Assembly (NCBI GenBank): GCA_018675335.1
Contig: JABGYH010000009.1
Location: forward strand, 1-64,000
Length of the DNA: 64,000 nt
Source: Candidatus Woesearchaeota archaeon
GTDB taxonomy: Archaea; Nanobdellota; Nanobdellia; Woesearchaeales; UBA11576
Reading direction: 5' to 3'
In this document: positions 51,909-60,817 of the stretch, piece after piece
Numbering within the stretch: the stretch's first letter is position 1
How the letters are laid out: each line of letters begins with the position of its first letter
Notes under the pieces: generated by a model
Told to the model about the DNA's origin: nothing
The model's input: the letters and a program-made list of their open reading frames with translations, nothing else
Databases searched by the model: none
Program-made: the position numbers and the translations under genes

Positions 51909-52790
51909 CTAAAAAAAATCAAGAACATATTCTGGCACTGCCAACGTCCCTAGTCTATCACGTTCAGCATCACCAGATAAATTTCCATGATGATCAGTTC
52001 CACCAGTAACGATCATCCCCAGAGATTTTGCAAATGCCGCATATTGTTCAGATTCTTGAGGAGTATGATCCCAATAAAAACATTCTACTCCGTCAATATG
52101 ATCTCGCATAGAATCAAGAATTGCAAAATGAACATTAAAATCAGAAGAAATTTTTCTAAAAGAATATGCACCTAAACCATTGGGGTGTGCCACGACTAAT
52201 TTTCCTCCTGCAGATCGAATAAGTTCTGCAGCAGTTTCTAACAGTAAATCTCTTTTGGCAACATCACATTTTTTTAAATATCTATCAAATGCTTCTTGCA
52301 TTCCAGTAACAATTCCTTTTTGTAAAAGAACTGCTGCTAAATGGGGTCTTCCAATAGCACCATCAATACTTTGTTTCATCGCAGCAAATTCTGCTTCAGC
52401 AATTATTGATTCGCCATCTTGATGTAAAGCCGCATTTAATCGAGAATAAATCTCACCCGCTCTCCATTCTCTATGTTTTTGATTTTTAGAGAGTTCATGA
52501 ACAAGTGTTTTATTAGTATGATCAAACCCATATCCTAAAAGATGTAATTCAAAACCTTTTTGTCCATTTTTATAAAGTGGATGTCGATAAATTACACTCA
52601 ATTCAGTTCCAGATATAAACTTCAATCCAACTTTTGAAGCTTCTAATAATCCTTCAGCAACTGCATCAATACTATCATGATCAGTTATAGAAAATAGTTT
52701 TAATTTTTTTTGGTGTGCTTGCAAAACTAATTGTTTTGGAGTTTGAGAACCGTCAGATTTTGTTGAATGCGTATGTAAATCAATCATCAT
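51909..52790 (-). CDS. PHP-domain phosphoesterase, COG0613-like
   Basis: 293 residues. MMIDLHTHSTKSDGSQTP (His-x-His metal site), FSITDHDSIDAV, the GTELSV strand, GRPHLAAVLLQKG and the C-terminal TGGTDHHGNLSG carry the metal ligands of the PHP fold. Relatives hydrolyse 3',5'-nucleoside bisphosphates (RNase AM / pAp phosphatase type). GAGGT lies before two consecutive ATG codons (52790 and 52787). Divergent from the inositol-phosphatase-like gene, which may act on related 3'-phosphoadenosine substrates. Confidence 0.9.
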   Translation of the reverse strand: MMIDLHTHSTKSDGSQTPKQLVLQAHQKKLKLFSITDHDSIDAVAEGLLEASKVGLKFISGTELSVIYRHPLYKNGQKGFELHLLGYGFDHTNKTLVHELSKNQKHREWRAGEIYSRLNAALHQDGESIIAEAEFAAMKQSIDGAIGRPHLAAVLLQKGIVTGMQEAFDRYLKKCDVAKRDLLLETAAELIRSAGGKLVVAHPNGLGAYSFRKISSDFNVHFAILDSMRDHIDGVECFYWDHTPQESEQYAAFAKSLGMIVTGGTDHHGNLSGDAERDRLGTLAVPEYVLDFF

Positions 52791-52925
52791 TTTTACCTCA
52801 TAAAAAACGATTTTATCACAAATATTTTACAACCACAATAATTGTAGCTTAACTCTAGCAATCATATAATACTAACAATCTCAACTATATAAATTTAACG
52901 CACATACCTACGGACTAGTGGCGAC

Positions 52926-52946
52926 AAAACCGAAAAGGTTTTAAAT
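52926..52946 (+). promoter_or_regulatory. BRE/TATA of inositol-phosphatase-like gene, within an inverted repeat
   Basis: CCGAAAAG (52930-52937) and TTTTAAAT (52939-52946) sit ~26 bases before ATG 52968, so the mRNA is leaderless. AAAACC (52926-52931) and GGTTTT (52937-52942) form an inverted repeat over the core promoter, a possible repressor site. Confidence 0.5.
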
Positions 52947-52967
52947 TCCCTTAAATAAATAAGAAAA

Positions 52968-53801
52968 ATGAATCTTTACAAAGAACTAACTTTTGCAAGA
53001 GAAGCCATTCTAAGAGCCGAAACAGAGATCCGACAAGTAAGAAAAAGCGGAAATTTTGATGTTCGATTCAAACCAGATGGTAGCCCATACACTAAAGCAG
53101 ATCCTTTAGCAGAAAGATTAATTCGAGATTATTTACTCACAGAATTTCCAGGAGATGGATTTGAAGGAGAAGAATTACCAAAAATTCAATCAACAAATGG
53201 CAGAATTTGGCGTTGTGATCCCATTGATGGAACTTGGAGCTTTATCAATTTTGAAGATACAGTTGCAACCGCACTATCTCTTCACCAAATTAATCCAGAT
53301 GGTTCTGAAAAAGTAGTTCTAGCTTTAATTAATAATTTATTTAGTGCAGAAAAATTATACATTGCAGGAGAAGGAATAAAAACAACTCTTGATGGAAACC
53401 AATTACCCGACATATCAAGAGATCCTTCAAAATTAATTGTTAATTATAATATTTCGCCAAATCACTCTTCAGATATTTCTGAAATAATGAAATTATGGAC
53501 TCCAAAAGGACCAATAGTAAAAGCAGTTTCGATACTGGGTTCTGCAGCATATTCACTATCCCACATCGCAAAAGGATCACACGATATTTACGTAACAAGT
53601 CTTGCAAATCCATTTAAAGTTTGGGATGTTGCAGCAGGAATTTATTTAATTCAAAAAACAGGCGGAGTCGTAACAAATTTAGACGGAGACCCAATAACTC
53701 AAGATGAAACAGTTATTGTTGCTGCAAAATCTCCAGAACATCACGCTCAATTCTTAGAACACATTACAAAAACAGAATTTGGTAAAAGATATCAAAGATA
53801 A
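52968..53801 (+). CDS. Inositol-monophosphatase-family phosphatase
   Basis: 277 residues. The metal motifs are present: Glu in FEGEELP, DPIDGTWSFIN (D-P-I/L-D-G-T/S) and the later WDVAAGIYLI with Asp. TKADPLAERLIRDYL and GSAAYSLSHIAKGSHDIYVTS are family positions. Substrates of archaeal members include inositol-1-phosphate, fructose-1,6-bisphosphate and pAp. Which one applies here is unclear. The divergent PHP enzyme makes nucleotide 3'-phosphate turnover one possibility. Confidence 0.9.
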   Translation: MNLYKELTFAREAILRAETEIRQVRKSGNFDVRFKPDGSPYTKADPLAERLIRDYLLTEFPGDGFEGEELPKIQSTNGRIWRCDPIDGTWSFINFEDTVATALSLHQINPDGSEKVVLALINNLFSAEKLYIAGEGIKTTLDGNQLPDISRDPSKLIVNYNISPNHSSDISEIMKLWTPKGPIVKAVSILGSAAYSLSHIAKGSHDIYVTSLANPFKVWDVAAGIYLIQKTGGVVTNLDGDPITQDETVIVAAKSPEHHAQFLEHITKTEFGKRYQR

Positions 53802-53886
53802 AAAAAAACTCAAACTAAAATAATCACAAAATAATACAATTACTAATTCTCAATTAAACTTTCAATAAAAACTAAAATCACCCAAC

Positions 53887-55239
53887 TCAAACAATCATAA
53901 ATATACAATAAAAAAATACTGCAATAATCGAAAAAATTGTTGGCAAAATTCCAGCTTTTATGAATTCTTTCACACTTATTCCAGTCGCATTATATACCAG
54001 CGCATTAGGTGCAGTTCCAGGAGGTAACAAAAAAGTCATCGATACTATAAGTACCATAGGAATAACTAATACTTCAGGCCTAACTCCAATTGTTGCAGAT
54101 ATCCCAATTAAAACTGGAGTGAGAATTCCCGCAGTTGCAGTATTAGAAATAAATTGAGTAATAACCATCGCCAATAAAACAAAAGCAAATGCAATCCACA
54201 AGGGATTTTCAAATCCAGTAATTTGCAAAAACTTTTCAGCAACCCACGTTGCAGCACCAGTAGTTTCTAATGCTTTGCCTAAAGATACAGTTCCTGCAAG
54301 TAAAATTAGAACACCCCAATCAGTTTGTTTTTGAAAAAATTTCCAATCATAAACAAATAAAAACATGAGAACTCCACCAATAAGACCAACAGTAATTGTT
54401 GATAAACTATGCAAAAAACTTGTAAGCCACAAAACAACAGTAAGAATTGTAATTGAACATGCAATTTTTTCTTTACGACTCCAAGGGCCCAAATGTTTTA
54501 ACTTAAATTTCTCGATTTCATGTTTTGGTTTAAAATATATTAAAAAAGAAATATATAATAAAAAAATCATAATTAACATAAATGGAAATCCAATTCTAAG
54601 CCATTCTAAAAATCCAAATCCTAAAGCCTCTGCCGCAATAACATTAGGAGGAGTTCCAATTAAAAAACCCACACCCCCAACATTCGCACCAAATGCAATT
54701 GATAAATAAATTGCAATTTTATTAAGATTAGTTTTAGAAGTAATCTGCTTAATAATTGGAAGCATCATAATAACTGTAGTAGTATTTGACATAATCATCG
54801 AAAGTCCAGCAGTTATAATTAAAACCCCCAATATAACAGATCGTTCAGTATGACAATATTTCAACACTTCATGTGCGACCCGCTCGTCAAGTCCTGATGC
54901 TTCCATACCAATTGCTACAAGAAACCCAATAAATATTAAGAAAAATGATTTTGACCCCAGCCCATAAAGTGCAACTGATGCGGGAACTGCAGAAGTTAAA
55001 AATAACATGAATATAATAATTATTGCAGTTATACTCATATGAGTAATCTCAGTAGATAACATGTAGGCTGCAATTAAAAAAATAATAACTGTTGTCCATG
55101 CTTGTTGACTTAAGCCAAGAGGGGGCGACTGAAAAAAATAAAGAGATACAAAAAAGAATATGGGAACTAATTTTATAAATAAAATAAGATTAGAATTACT
55201 AATAAATTTATCTAATATACTAAATTCATTCTTCACCAT
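53887..55239 (-). CDS. SLC13/DASS-type anion:sodium permease
   Basis: 450 residues, about twelve transmembrane helices in two inverted halves. Each half has the ion-transporter hairpin: IMSNTTTVIMMLPIIKQ with FGANVGGVGFLIGTPPNVIAAEALG, and FISNTATAGILTPVLIG with FLLPPGTAPNALVYNATG. The SNT and PP(G)T-P-N motifs are those of the DASS (di- and tricarboxylate, sulfate, phosphate) family. Likely couples import to Na+. It is monocistronic. Confidence 0.92.
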   Translation of the reverse strand: MVKNEFSILDKFISNSNLILFIKLVPIFFFVSLYFFQSPPLGLSQQAWTTVIIFLIAAYMLSTEITHMSITAIIIIFMLFLTSAVPASVALYGLGSKSFFLIFIGFLVAIGMEASGLDERVAHEVLKYCHTERSVILGVLIITAGLSMIMSNTTTVIMMLPIIKQITSKTNLNKIAIYLSIAFGANVGGVGFLIGTPPNVIAAEALGFGFLEWLRIGFPFMLIMIFLLYISFLIYFKPKHEIEKFKLKHLGPWSRKEKIACSITILTVVLWLTSFLHSLSTITVGLIGGVLMFLFVYDWKFFQKQTDWGVLILLAGTVSLGKALETTGAATWVAEKFLQITGFENPLWIAFAFVLLAMVITQFISNTATAGILTPVLIGISATIGVRPEVLVIPMVLIVSMTFLLPPGTAPNALVYNATGISVKEFIKAGILPTIFSIIAVFFYCIFMIV

Positions 55240-55298
55240 CTTTTTCCCCTAAAAAATTTAAAATAAAAATTTAATAAAAAAACAAGTTAAATTACTTG

Positions 55299-56057
55299 TT
55301 AACAATTAATTTTAGTTTCTTCACCAATAGTACAAACAATTTTACTGTTAGTTATCCTATATGAATCAACACTCCCATCATCAACTTTTGCTTTACAACA
55401 AATATTATTTGCAGAATTTTCAATTATAGATTGGTATTCTAATTCTAAATTATCAATATTAGAATCAACATTATTAAGTTCTGCTGGTACATCTGCAAGT
55501 TGAGTTTCAACTTCTACTAATTTTTTATCACTCTCAGTTTGAACTTCAGATAATTCAACTTCATGTTCTGCTTTAATTTGATCAACCTTTGAAGTTAACA
55601 AACTAATCTCGCTCGAACACTCCAATTGAGAAGTTTTCTCAGTAGAAATTTGAGAGATATAATTTTCATTTAATTTTTTACAAGTATCAAGTTCTGTTTC
55701 TTTAACTAAATTATCAGAATTTACTAAATCTAATTTTTGTAATAAATTGGATACAGTAATATCCATATCACTTAATTGAGATCTTGCTTCAAATCCAATC
55801 ATTGCAGGCCTAAATATAAACGCAATAACTAAAACTAAAACTCCAATTATAATTAACATAGGATAAAAATATTTTTTATTAGTTAATTTATTATCAGACT
55901 GAGTTGAAACAACGCCTCCAGAATATTTACGTTTAGCTTTTGTTCGCTTACTAGATTTTCTACTAGCGCTAGATTTTCTACTAGATTTAGAACCCGCATG
56001 TTTACGATCCATATGATCTTCTAATTCTTTTGACCAATTAGGTTTGTTTTTTTTCAT
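55299..56057 (-). CDS. Single-pass membrane coiled-coil protein
   Basis: 252 residues. Residues 1-60 are very basic with repeated SSRKSSASRKSSKR (nucleic-acid- or ribosome-binding type), followed by a transmembrane helix (~65-88). Residues ~92-210 form an acidic coiled coil, probably outside the cell. The C-terminus has four Cys (NICCKAKV, KIVCTIGEETKINC) that could pair as disulfides. Family unknown. GGGGTTACTA precedes the ATG. Confidence 0.72.
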   Translation of the reverse strand: MKKNKPNWSKELEDHMDRKHAGSKSSRKSSASRKSSKRTKAKRKYSGGVVSTQSDNKLTNKKYFYPMLIIIGVLVLVIAFIFRPAMIGFEARSQLSDMDITVSNLLQKLDLVNSDNLVKETELDTCKKLNENYISQISTEKTSQLECSSEISLLTSKVDQIKAEHEVELSEVQTESDKKLVEVETQLADVPAELNNVDSNIDNLELEYQSIIENSANNICCKAKVDDGSVDSYRITNSKIVCTIGEETKINC

Positions 56058-56242
56058 TAGTAACCCCTTTAAACATATTAAATAATAATTTATATTATAC
56101 TAATATTATAAGTGCTAATATATAAATATTATCAAATTAATATACAAATCTTAATATACTTACATATATCAATAAATAATAAGAATAATCTACAAACATT
56201 AATAAATAAATACTTCAATTAATACCTTGGTGATACTAAATT

Positions 56243-57217
56243 ATGATTAATCCACCAATCAAAACTCAAACTACTCAAAAAAAATTATTGAAACGATTAA
56301 TAATTGGAATATTTTTAACACTAATTTTATTCATACTACTAGGTTGCGAACAAAAACAAATTCTTAAAATTGATGATATGATTTTTGAAATTAAAGAAGA
56401 TCAAGTTATTCAAACAAATATTGATTCAGATCAAACTGCATCATTCGGAGTAATTTCTGACCCGCATGGAAAATCAGAAAACGTAGCTGCATTTTCAAGA
56501 ATTTTTTTACAAAAAAAAGTTGATGGAATCATTCTTCTAGGAGATTATGCAAACAATAAAGCAACAATTGATCCAAACCATTTATTTGATTTTGATGATA
56601 TTTATTTTTGCATAAAAGCCGCAGCTCAAACAAACCTGCCAATTTATGTCATTCCAGGAAATCATGAATATAAAAAAGATTATTTTCAAGCATTAGAAAA
56701 ATTAAATAATGAACACCCCAATGTTTTTGATATGACTAAAATAAGATTCATTCATGGAGAAGATTTTAATTTTATTAGTAACCCATACGGGAGTGATTTT
56801 ACTTATGTACTAGGACATTTTGAAGGAGACATAAAAAGTTTCGAAGAATACATTAATTTACTCAACAATACTAATCCAGTCATTTTATTATCTCATCAAC
56901 CTCCAAGATGCAATAACAAAGAGGGAATTGATAGAACCAATAAAGAAATTAATGTTGGCGATAATACAATTAATATTTTAATGAGAAATAATAATATTAA
57001 ATTTAGTCTTTCAGGCCACATTCACGAAGCAGGTCGAAAAGGAGTAGATTCTCAATGCCAATTAATTCCAGAAAATACTTTCTCAACTACTATGTTATTT
57101 AATCCAGGAACTGCAACCGAATGGACTTACAACAATAACGAAACATTATCGGCATCCGCTGCAATCATAACTATCAATGGTTCTCAAATGAGCTATGAAC
57201 TTTTTAAAATAGAATAA
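56243..57217 (+). CDS. Surface lipoprotein calcineurin-like phosphoesterase
   Basis: 324 residues. A signal segment ends in the lipobox ILLGC (~residue 35). The full metal motif set is seen: FGVISDPHGK (D, H), ILLGDYA (GD), IPGNHEYK (GNHE), ILLSHQPPRC (H) and FSLSGHIHEAG (GHxH), with FNPGTATEWTY at the end. It is closest to the MJ0037/SbcD-like small metallophosphoesterases but faces outside the cell. GGTGAT (56228-56233) is the Shine-Dalgarno. Substrate unknown. It differs from the phosphoesterase at 33814 in having all motifs and no repeats. Confidence 0.85.
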   Translation: MINPPIKTQTTQKKLLKRLIIGIFLTLILFILLGCEQKQILKIDDMIFEIKEDQVIQTNIDSDQTASFGVISDPHGKSENVAAFSRIFLQKKVDGIILLGDYANNKATIDPNHLFDFDDIYFCIKAAAQTNLPIYVIPGNHEYKKDYFQALEKLNNEHPNVFDMTKIRFIHGEDFNFISNPYGSDFTYVLGHFEGDIKSFEEYINLLNNTNPVILLSHQPPRCNNKEGIDRTNKEINVGDNTINILMRNNNIKFSLSGHIHEAGRKGVDSQCQLIPENTFSTTMLFNPGTATEWTYNNNETLSASAAIITINGSQMSYELFKIE

Positions 57218-57311
57218 ATTCTAAAAATAAATTTAACATATCGTCTCAGAACTGTGACAATAAATCAACACATAATTTTAAATATGTTACGCCTACAAAA
57301 AAATTGACATT

Positions 57312-58352
57312 ATGACAGATAAAAGTCAGATTATTAAAAAAAAGCACATGCCTTCAAATTTTGAAGATTGTGTAGAACTATTATATTCAAATTTATTTTG
57401 TGATGAACGTAGAATGCTCACTCTTTTATTTATGAATGGTGAATTTAGAACTGCTGCAAATATTAATTCTCAGTTAAAAACTCAAGGAATTGATTTTTGT
57501 CGAAGACCTCATGAATTTCAAACCAGAGTGCTAGATCATTTATTATCCGCAGGAGTATTAGATGTCAAAATTAATGGACAAGGAAAAACATACAGAGTAA
57601 ATGAAGCAGGCACACAATTAGTTCAACCATTAGTAGGGCATATTTTATGGGAAGTATACACAACACTCGATTTAAACATGAGACTCATTCTTGGAACATT
57701 TAAGGGGGGAAGAGGAACTCACCATTATGAAAGTGCAAGAATAATTACCGGAATTGGAGACTTAATAACTGCACAACCAATTACACCTGACACTCTCCCA
57801 CATACAGCTCATACAATCTCTCCCACCACATCACCAAATAAAGAAATTAGTCTTGATGCAGTTTGTGAACTCGTAGGAATTAATAAAGTTCGCGCAAGAT
57901 ATGTTACTCGCAGATTAAGCGATGATAATCTTCTTAAAACATCCGAAGTTGATGTAAAAAAAGCTTTTGTATTTTGTCAATGGACTGCAGCTCAAATTTG
58001 GTATCCTGAAATATCAACTATTCCCCCCAAAACTGTAAAAAAAATTGTTGATTATTTATTTTCAAGAAAAGATTCTGAAGAAATTGCTCAAACTGCAATT
58101 AGAGATTGCCTAGGAATAGAAGATCGAAACCAAGTTTATTATGTTGTAAAAAAATTAGTTCAAAAAGGTTGTGTTTCAAAAACCAAAGGAGAACGAGATA
58201 ACTTAAAGTTAATGCCAAGAGCAGCTTTACTTCAAACTTATGACGTTCTTAAAACTATTGAACAAGCAATTCAACAATATCTCTCATCAGATCCTAATCA
58301 AGCATTATTAAGAAAATTAAACCAAGGACAAACCAATTTGATGAGTCAGTGA
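57312..58352 (+). CDS. Multi-winged-helix regulator-like protein, ends at an in-frame TGA
   Basis: 346 residues to TGA at 58350. Three winged-helix-like parts are suggested: ~30-105 (DERRMLTLLFMNGEFRTAANINSQL, with VLDHLLSAGVLDVKINGQGKTYRVNEAG), ~180-225 (ISLDAVCELVGINKVRARYVTRRLSDDNLLKTS) and ~250-300 (SEEIAQTAIRDCLGIEDRNQVYYVVKKLVQKGCVS). This suits a DNA-binding regulator. Reading continues in frame past TGA for 49 further sense codons to TAA at 58500-58502, with protein-like content. TTTTAAATATG at 57275-57285 lies ~30 bases before the ATG. Confidence 0.65.
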   Translation: MTDKSQIIKKKHMPSNFEDCVELLYSNLFCDERRMLTLLFMNGEFRTAANINSQLKTQGIDFCRRPHEFQTRVLDHLLSAGVLDVKINGQGKTYRVNEAGTQLVQPLVGHILWEVYTTLDLNMRLILGTFKGGRGTHHYESARIITGIGDLITAQPITPDTLPHTAHTISPTTSPNKEISLDAVCELVGINKVRARYVTRRLSDDNLLKTSEVDVKKAFVFCQWTAAQIWYPEISTIPPKTVKKIVDYLFSRKDSEEIAQTAIRDCLGIEDRNQVYYVVKKLVQKGCVSKTKGERDNLKLMPRAALLQTYDVLKTIEQAIQQYLSSDPNQALLRKLNQGQTNLMSQ

Positions 58353-58502
58353 AAAGCAGGAAGCGACATAAGAGCAAAAATTGTGGCAACATATTTAGAA
58401 AACGCACAGTCTCAAACAAGACCAACTAGACCAACAACAATACCTAATTATTCCGAAACTTATGCAACTCAACAATCACCCACCAGAAGCAGACACCATT
58501 AA
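58353..58502 (+). pseudogene. In-frame 3' extension after TGA
   Basis: Directly after TGA 58350-58352 the same frame gives KAGSDIRAKIVATYLENAQ followed by a Thr/Pro/Gln/Arg-rich tail ending RSRHH and TAA. The first 19 residues look like a normal amphipathic helix with native codon use. Either a recent nonsense change split the gene, or TGA is read through. Confidence 0.5.
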
Positions 58503-58614
58503 TTAAATAATAAAAATAACAACATCAACAATAATAAATATAATAATAAACCAAACATAAAATGGTCAAAGAAAAAATACAAAAAAATATTTTAATTAAC
58601 TTTATATTTTAACC

Positions 58615-59010
58615 TTACTCTTTTTCAGCCTCAGATTTTTCTTTTTCTTCAGACATTTCTCGAGTTAATTTTTTTGCTTCTTGTTTTAATAAATTTAATT
58701 CTTTTAATTTTTCTTTCAAATGTTCATGAACTTCTTTTTTTGATTTTCCTTCAAATGTCTCAGAAGAAAATGCCTCATCACCATGTTTTTCTTTAAGCCA
58801 ATTTGTCATAGTTCTTTTTTTTTCACGAACAAATTTAGTGAATTCTTCTTCAGGTATTGTTTGAATATATTCGACAAGGTCCGCTAAATTATCCATTTTA
58901 GTTTCATCATTCACGACAAATGAATGTTCTTCAGAAGTTTCTACTGGCGTTGCACCTAAATTATCAGCCTCTTCAGAGGTAATTTCAAATACTTTTTTTT
59001 CTTCACTCAT
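58615..59010 (-). CDS. Hypothetical acidic helical protein, 131 aa
   Basis: Highly charged. A middle block LADLVEYIQTIPEEEFTKFVREKKRTMTNWLKEKHGDEAF resembles, loosely, DUF5752-type helical domains (mxxEF-x-H-V ... NDxxxW). A Lys/Glu-rich coiled tail follows. It begins seven bases after the double-HTH gene's stop, and GGGTGAG, formed by that stop, is its Shine-Dalgarno, so the two genes are an operon. The partner DNA-binding protein suggests a regulatory accessory role (inference). Confidence 0.65.
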   Translation of the reverse strand: MSEEKKVFEITSEEADNLGATPVETSEEHSFVVNDETKMDNLADLVEYIQTIPEEEFTKFVREKKRTMTNWLKEKHGDEAFSSETFEGKSKKEVHEHLKEKLKELNLLKQEAKKLTREMSEEKEKSEAEKE

Positions 59011-59017
59011 TTATTTC

Positions 59018-59764
59018 TCACCCATGTTTTAATCCTAATGTTTTCAATTTTCTAAGTAAGGTTTCATATCTCAACCCAACTTTTTTTGCAATCAAAGTTA
59101 AATTTCCTTCAGATTCTTTCAAAACTTTTTGAAAAAATTGAATCTCAAATTCTTTTTCAGCATCTTTTAATGAAAAGTTTCTAATTGGAATATCATCAAG
59201 TATATCTTTAGATAATTCATCAACATTTTGATATACTTCTTTTAATTTTATTGGATGAAGAACAGATTTATAATTATCAAGTACGTCTTCAATAACATTA
59301 CTAACTGCCTTTTGTTTTATTTCATACGGTTTAATCATATCTTCTCTTATTTTTGAAACATCAATACCTGCATCTTTAACAAGCCTATGTATTGATCTTC
59401 TATCAACACCTATTTTTTTTGCAACCTCAGATACATTACCATAACTCACTCGCAACATTCGTCTTAAAAATTGATTTTTAAAATCTTTTTTTGCTTGTTT
59501 AAATTTTTTTGAAGTATCAATGTCAAACTCAACTAAGGGATTTCTAAAAAGTTTTTCTGATATGTCTTGATTTAATTCTTCAATGCTCACACCTAAAAAT
59601 CTTTGCATAGTAATTTCTACTGCAGGTTTTATTTTTTTAGAAAGCACAGTTTCAAGTCCTTCTTCTAATCTAGGTTCTTTTTCTTGTCTAGATTCTTTTT
59701 CTTGTTTAACTGATTCAGAAACTAATTCTTTTTTAGTTTTCTTCATAGCATTGTCTTTAACCAT
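59018..59764 (-). CDS. Double Fis-type HTH (HTH_8) DNA-binding protein
   Basis: 248 residues. A Lys/Glu-rich N-terminus (1-40) precedes two Fis/NtrC-type helix-turn-helix units: NQFLRRMLRVSYGNVSEVAKKIGVDRRSIHRLVKDAGI (~95-135), and EIQFFQKVLKESEGNLTLIAKKVGLRYETLLRKLKTLGL at the C-terminus. This is the DNA-binding module of sigma54 activators without the AAA domain. Between them VIEDVLDNYKSVLHP is shared with the protein at 63298. TTATAAAA at 59785-59792 on the minus strand places transcription at the ATG. Probably a transcription factor or nucleoid protein. Confidence 0.78.
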   Translation of the reverse strand: MVKDNAMKKTKKELVSESVKQEKESRQEKEPRLEEGLETVLSKKIKPAVEITMQRFLGVSIEELNQDISEKLFRNPLVEFDIDTSKKFKQAKKDFKNQFLRRMLRVSYGNVSEVAKKIGVDRRSIHRLVKDAGIDVSKIREDMIKPYEIKQKAVSNVIEDVLDNYKSVLHPIKLKEVYQNVDELSKDILDDIPIRNFSLKDAEKEFEIQFFQKVLKESEGNLTLIAKKVGLRYETLLRKLKTLGLKHG

Positions 59765-59859
59765 ATCAATTGTATTAATTGAACTATTTTATAAGATTTA
59801 TGATATTTTAGTAAAACCCCGCGAAACATAACTACACTATTTGAGAATAGTCACAAACA

Positions 59860-59867
59860 TTTATAAG
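59860..59867 (+). promoter_or_regulatory. TATA box of MNT-HEPN gene
   Basis: TTTATAAG about 30 bases before ATG 59894; the divergent double-HTH gene's TATA lies 70 bases away. Confidence 0.45.
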
Positions 59868-59893
59868 CGCGTTTCTCTCTTTTTAGCCTTACA

Positions 59894-60712
59894 ATGGAGA
59901 TTAAAACTGAAACACCGATAAATCCCAACATAAAAAAGTATTCTAAAGAGGATTTTGATATTGCCCATAAATTTGCAGGCGAAATGTATAAAGAATTTGG
60001 CAAGTTTATTGCTTGTTGTGCTTTATTTGGTTCCACTGCAAGAGGTGAGAAAAAAAAAGGTGGAGATATTGATATTTTAATAATTGTTGATGATCTTAGA
60101 GTTAACATGAATGATGAAGTAGTTGAAGCGTATAGAATAATTACAGATCAACTTGTTGCAAAACTTAGTAAAGATTTGCACATAGTATCATTAAAACTTA
60201 CTTCTTTTTGGGAATATGTAAGAGCAGGAGATCCTATTGCAATAAACATTTTACGAGATGGAGTCGCATTAATCGATAATGGTTTTTTCGATCCTGTTCA
60301 AGCATTATTAATGCAAGGACGTATTCGACCAACAACTGAAGCAATCTGGAATTATTTTGCAAGAGCACCAAAAACAATTATTAATTCTAAATGGCACATA
60401 ATGCAAGCAGTGGTTGATTTATATTGGGCAGTTATTGACTCATCACATGCAGTTTTAATGAAAATGGGTGAAATTCCCCCAAGTCCAAATCATGTTGCAG
60501 ATTTATTAGAAGAAAGATTAGTCAAACATAACCTTTTGGATAAATCTTATGTCTCTACAGTAAGAGAATTTTATAAACTTCAAAAAATGATAACCCATAG
60601 AGAAATTAAAGAACTTAGAGGAGAAGATTTTGATAAATATCTCGTCGAGGCTCAAGCTTTCATCAAGGAAATGGAAAGAATAATTGAGATGGGCATGAAA
60701 CCTAAAAAATAA
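59894..60712 (+). CDS. Minimal nucleotidyltransferase (MNT) fused to HEPN-like domain
   Basis: 272 residues. The N-terminal domain has ALFGSTARGEKKKGGDIDILIIVDD, the GS...DxD signature of minimal nucleotidyltransferases. After ~residue 145 the protein is helical (WHIMQAVVDLYWAVIDSSHAVLMKMGEIPPSPNHVADLLEERLV, FYKLQKMITHREIKELRGEDFDKYL), typical of the HEPN fold. The RNase R-x4-6-H motif of HEPN toxins is not obvious. MNT and HEPN are usually separate antitoxin and toxin genes; here they are one chain. In toxin-antitoxin pairs MNT AMPylates HEPN. Role here is open. Confidence 0.75.
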   Translation: MEIKTETPINPNIKKYSKEDFDIAHKFAGEMYKEFGKFIACCALFGSTARGEKKKGGDIDILIIVDDLRVNMNDEVVEAYRIITDQLVAKLSKDLHIVSLKLTSFWEYVRAGDPIAINILRDGVALIDNGFFDPVQALLMQGRIRPTTEAIWNYFARAPKTIINSKWHIMQAVVDLYWAVIDSSHAVLMKMGEIPPSPNHVADLLEERLVKHNLLDKSYVSTVREFYKLQKMITHREIKELRGEDFDKYLVEAQAFIKEMERIIEMGMKPKK

Positions 60713-60740
60713 ATTAAATCAAACTCACATCAATTTTCAT

Positions 60741-60760
60741 TCTGACTTTTCTGTCTCAGA
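60741..60760. promoter_or_regulatory. GAC-N6-GTC operator-like element, copy 1
   Basis: TCTGACTTTTCTGTCTCAGA: TCTGA/TCAGA ends around GAC-N6-GTC. It differs at one base from the element at 61806-61825. It lies ~20 bases before a TATA-like TTTTTAA at 60784-60790. Confidence 0.55.
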
Positions 60761-60817
60761 TCTAATGTCCAAACCATGAATTTCTTTTTAAGTTCACTTA
60801 TCCTTATTAGATTCATT

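Noticed and set aside
54365-54709. Plus-strand reading frame within the SLC13 gene
   Set aside because: Antisense shadow of a clear transporter, no promoter or ribosome site.
57243-57258. GTCTCAGAACTGTGAC upstream of the 57312 gene as a fourth copy of the shared operator
   Set aside because: Half-site order and spacing differ (GTC-N10-GAC), so the likeness is weak.
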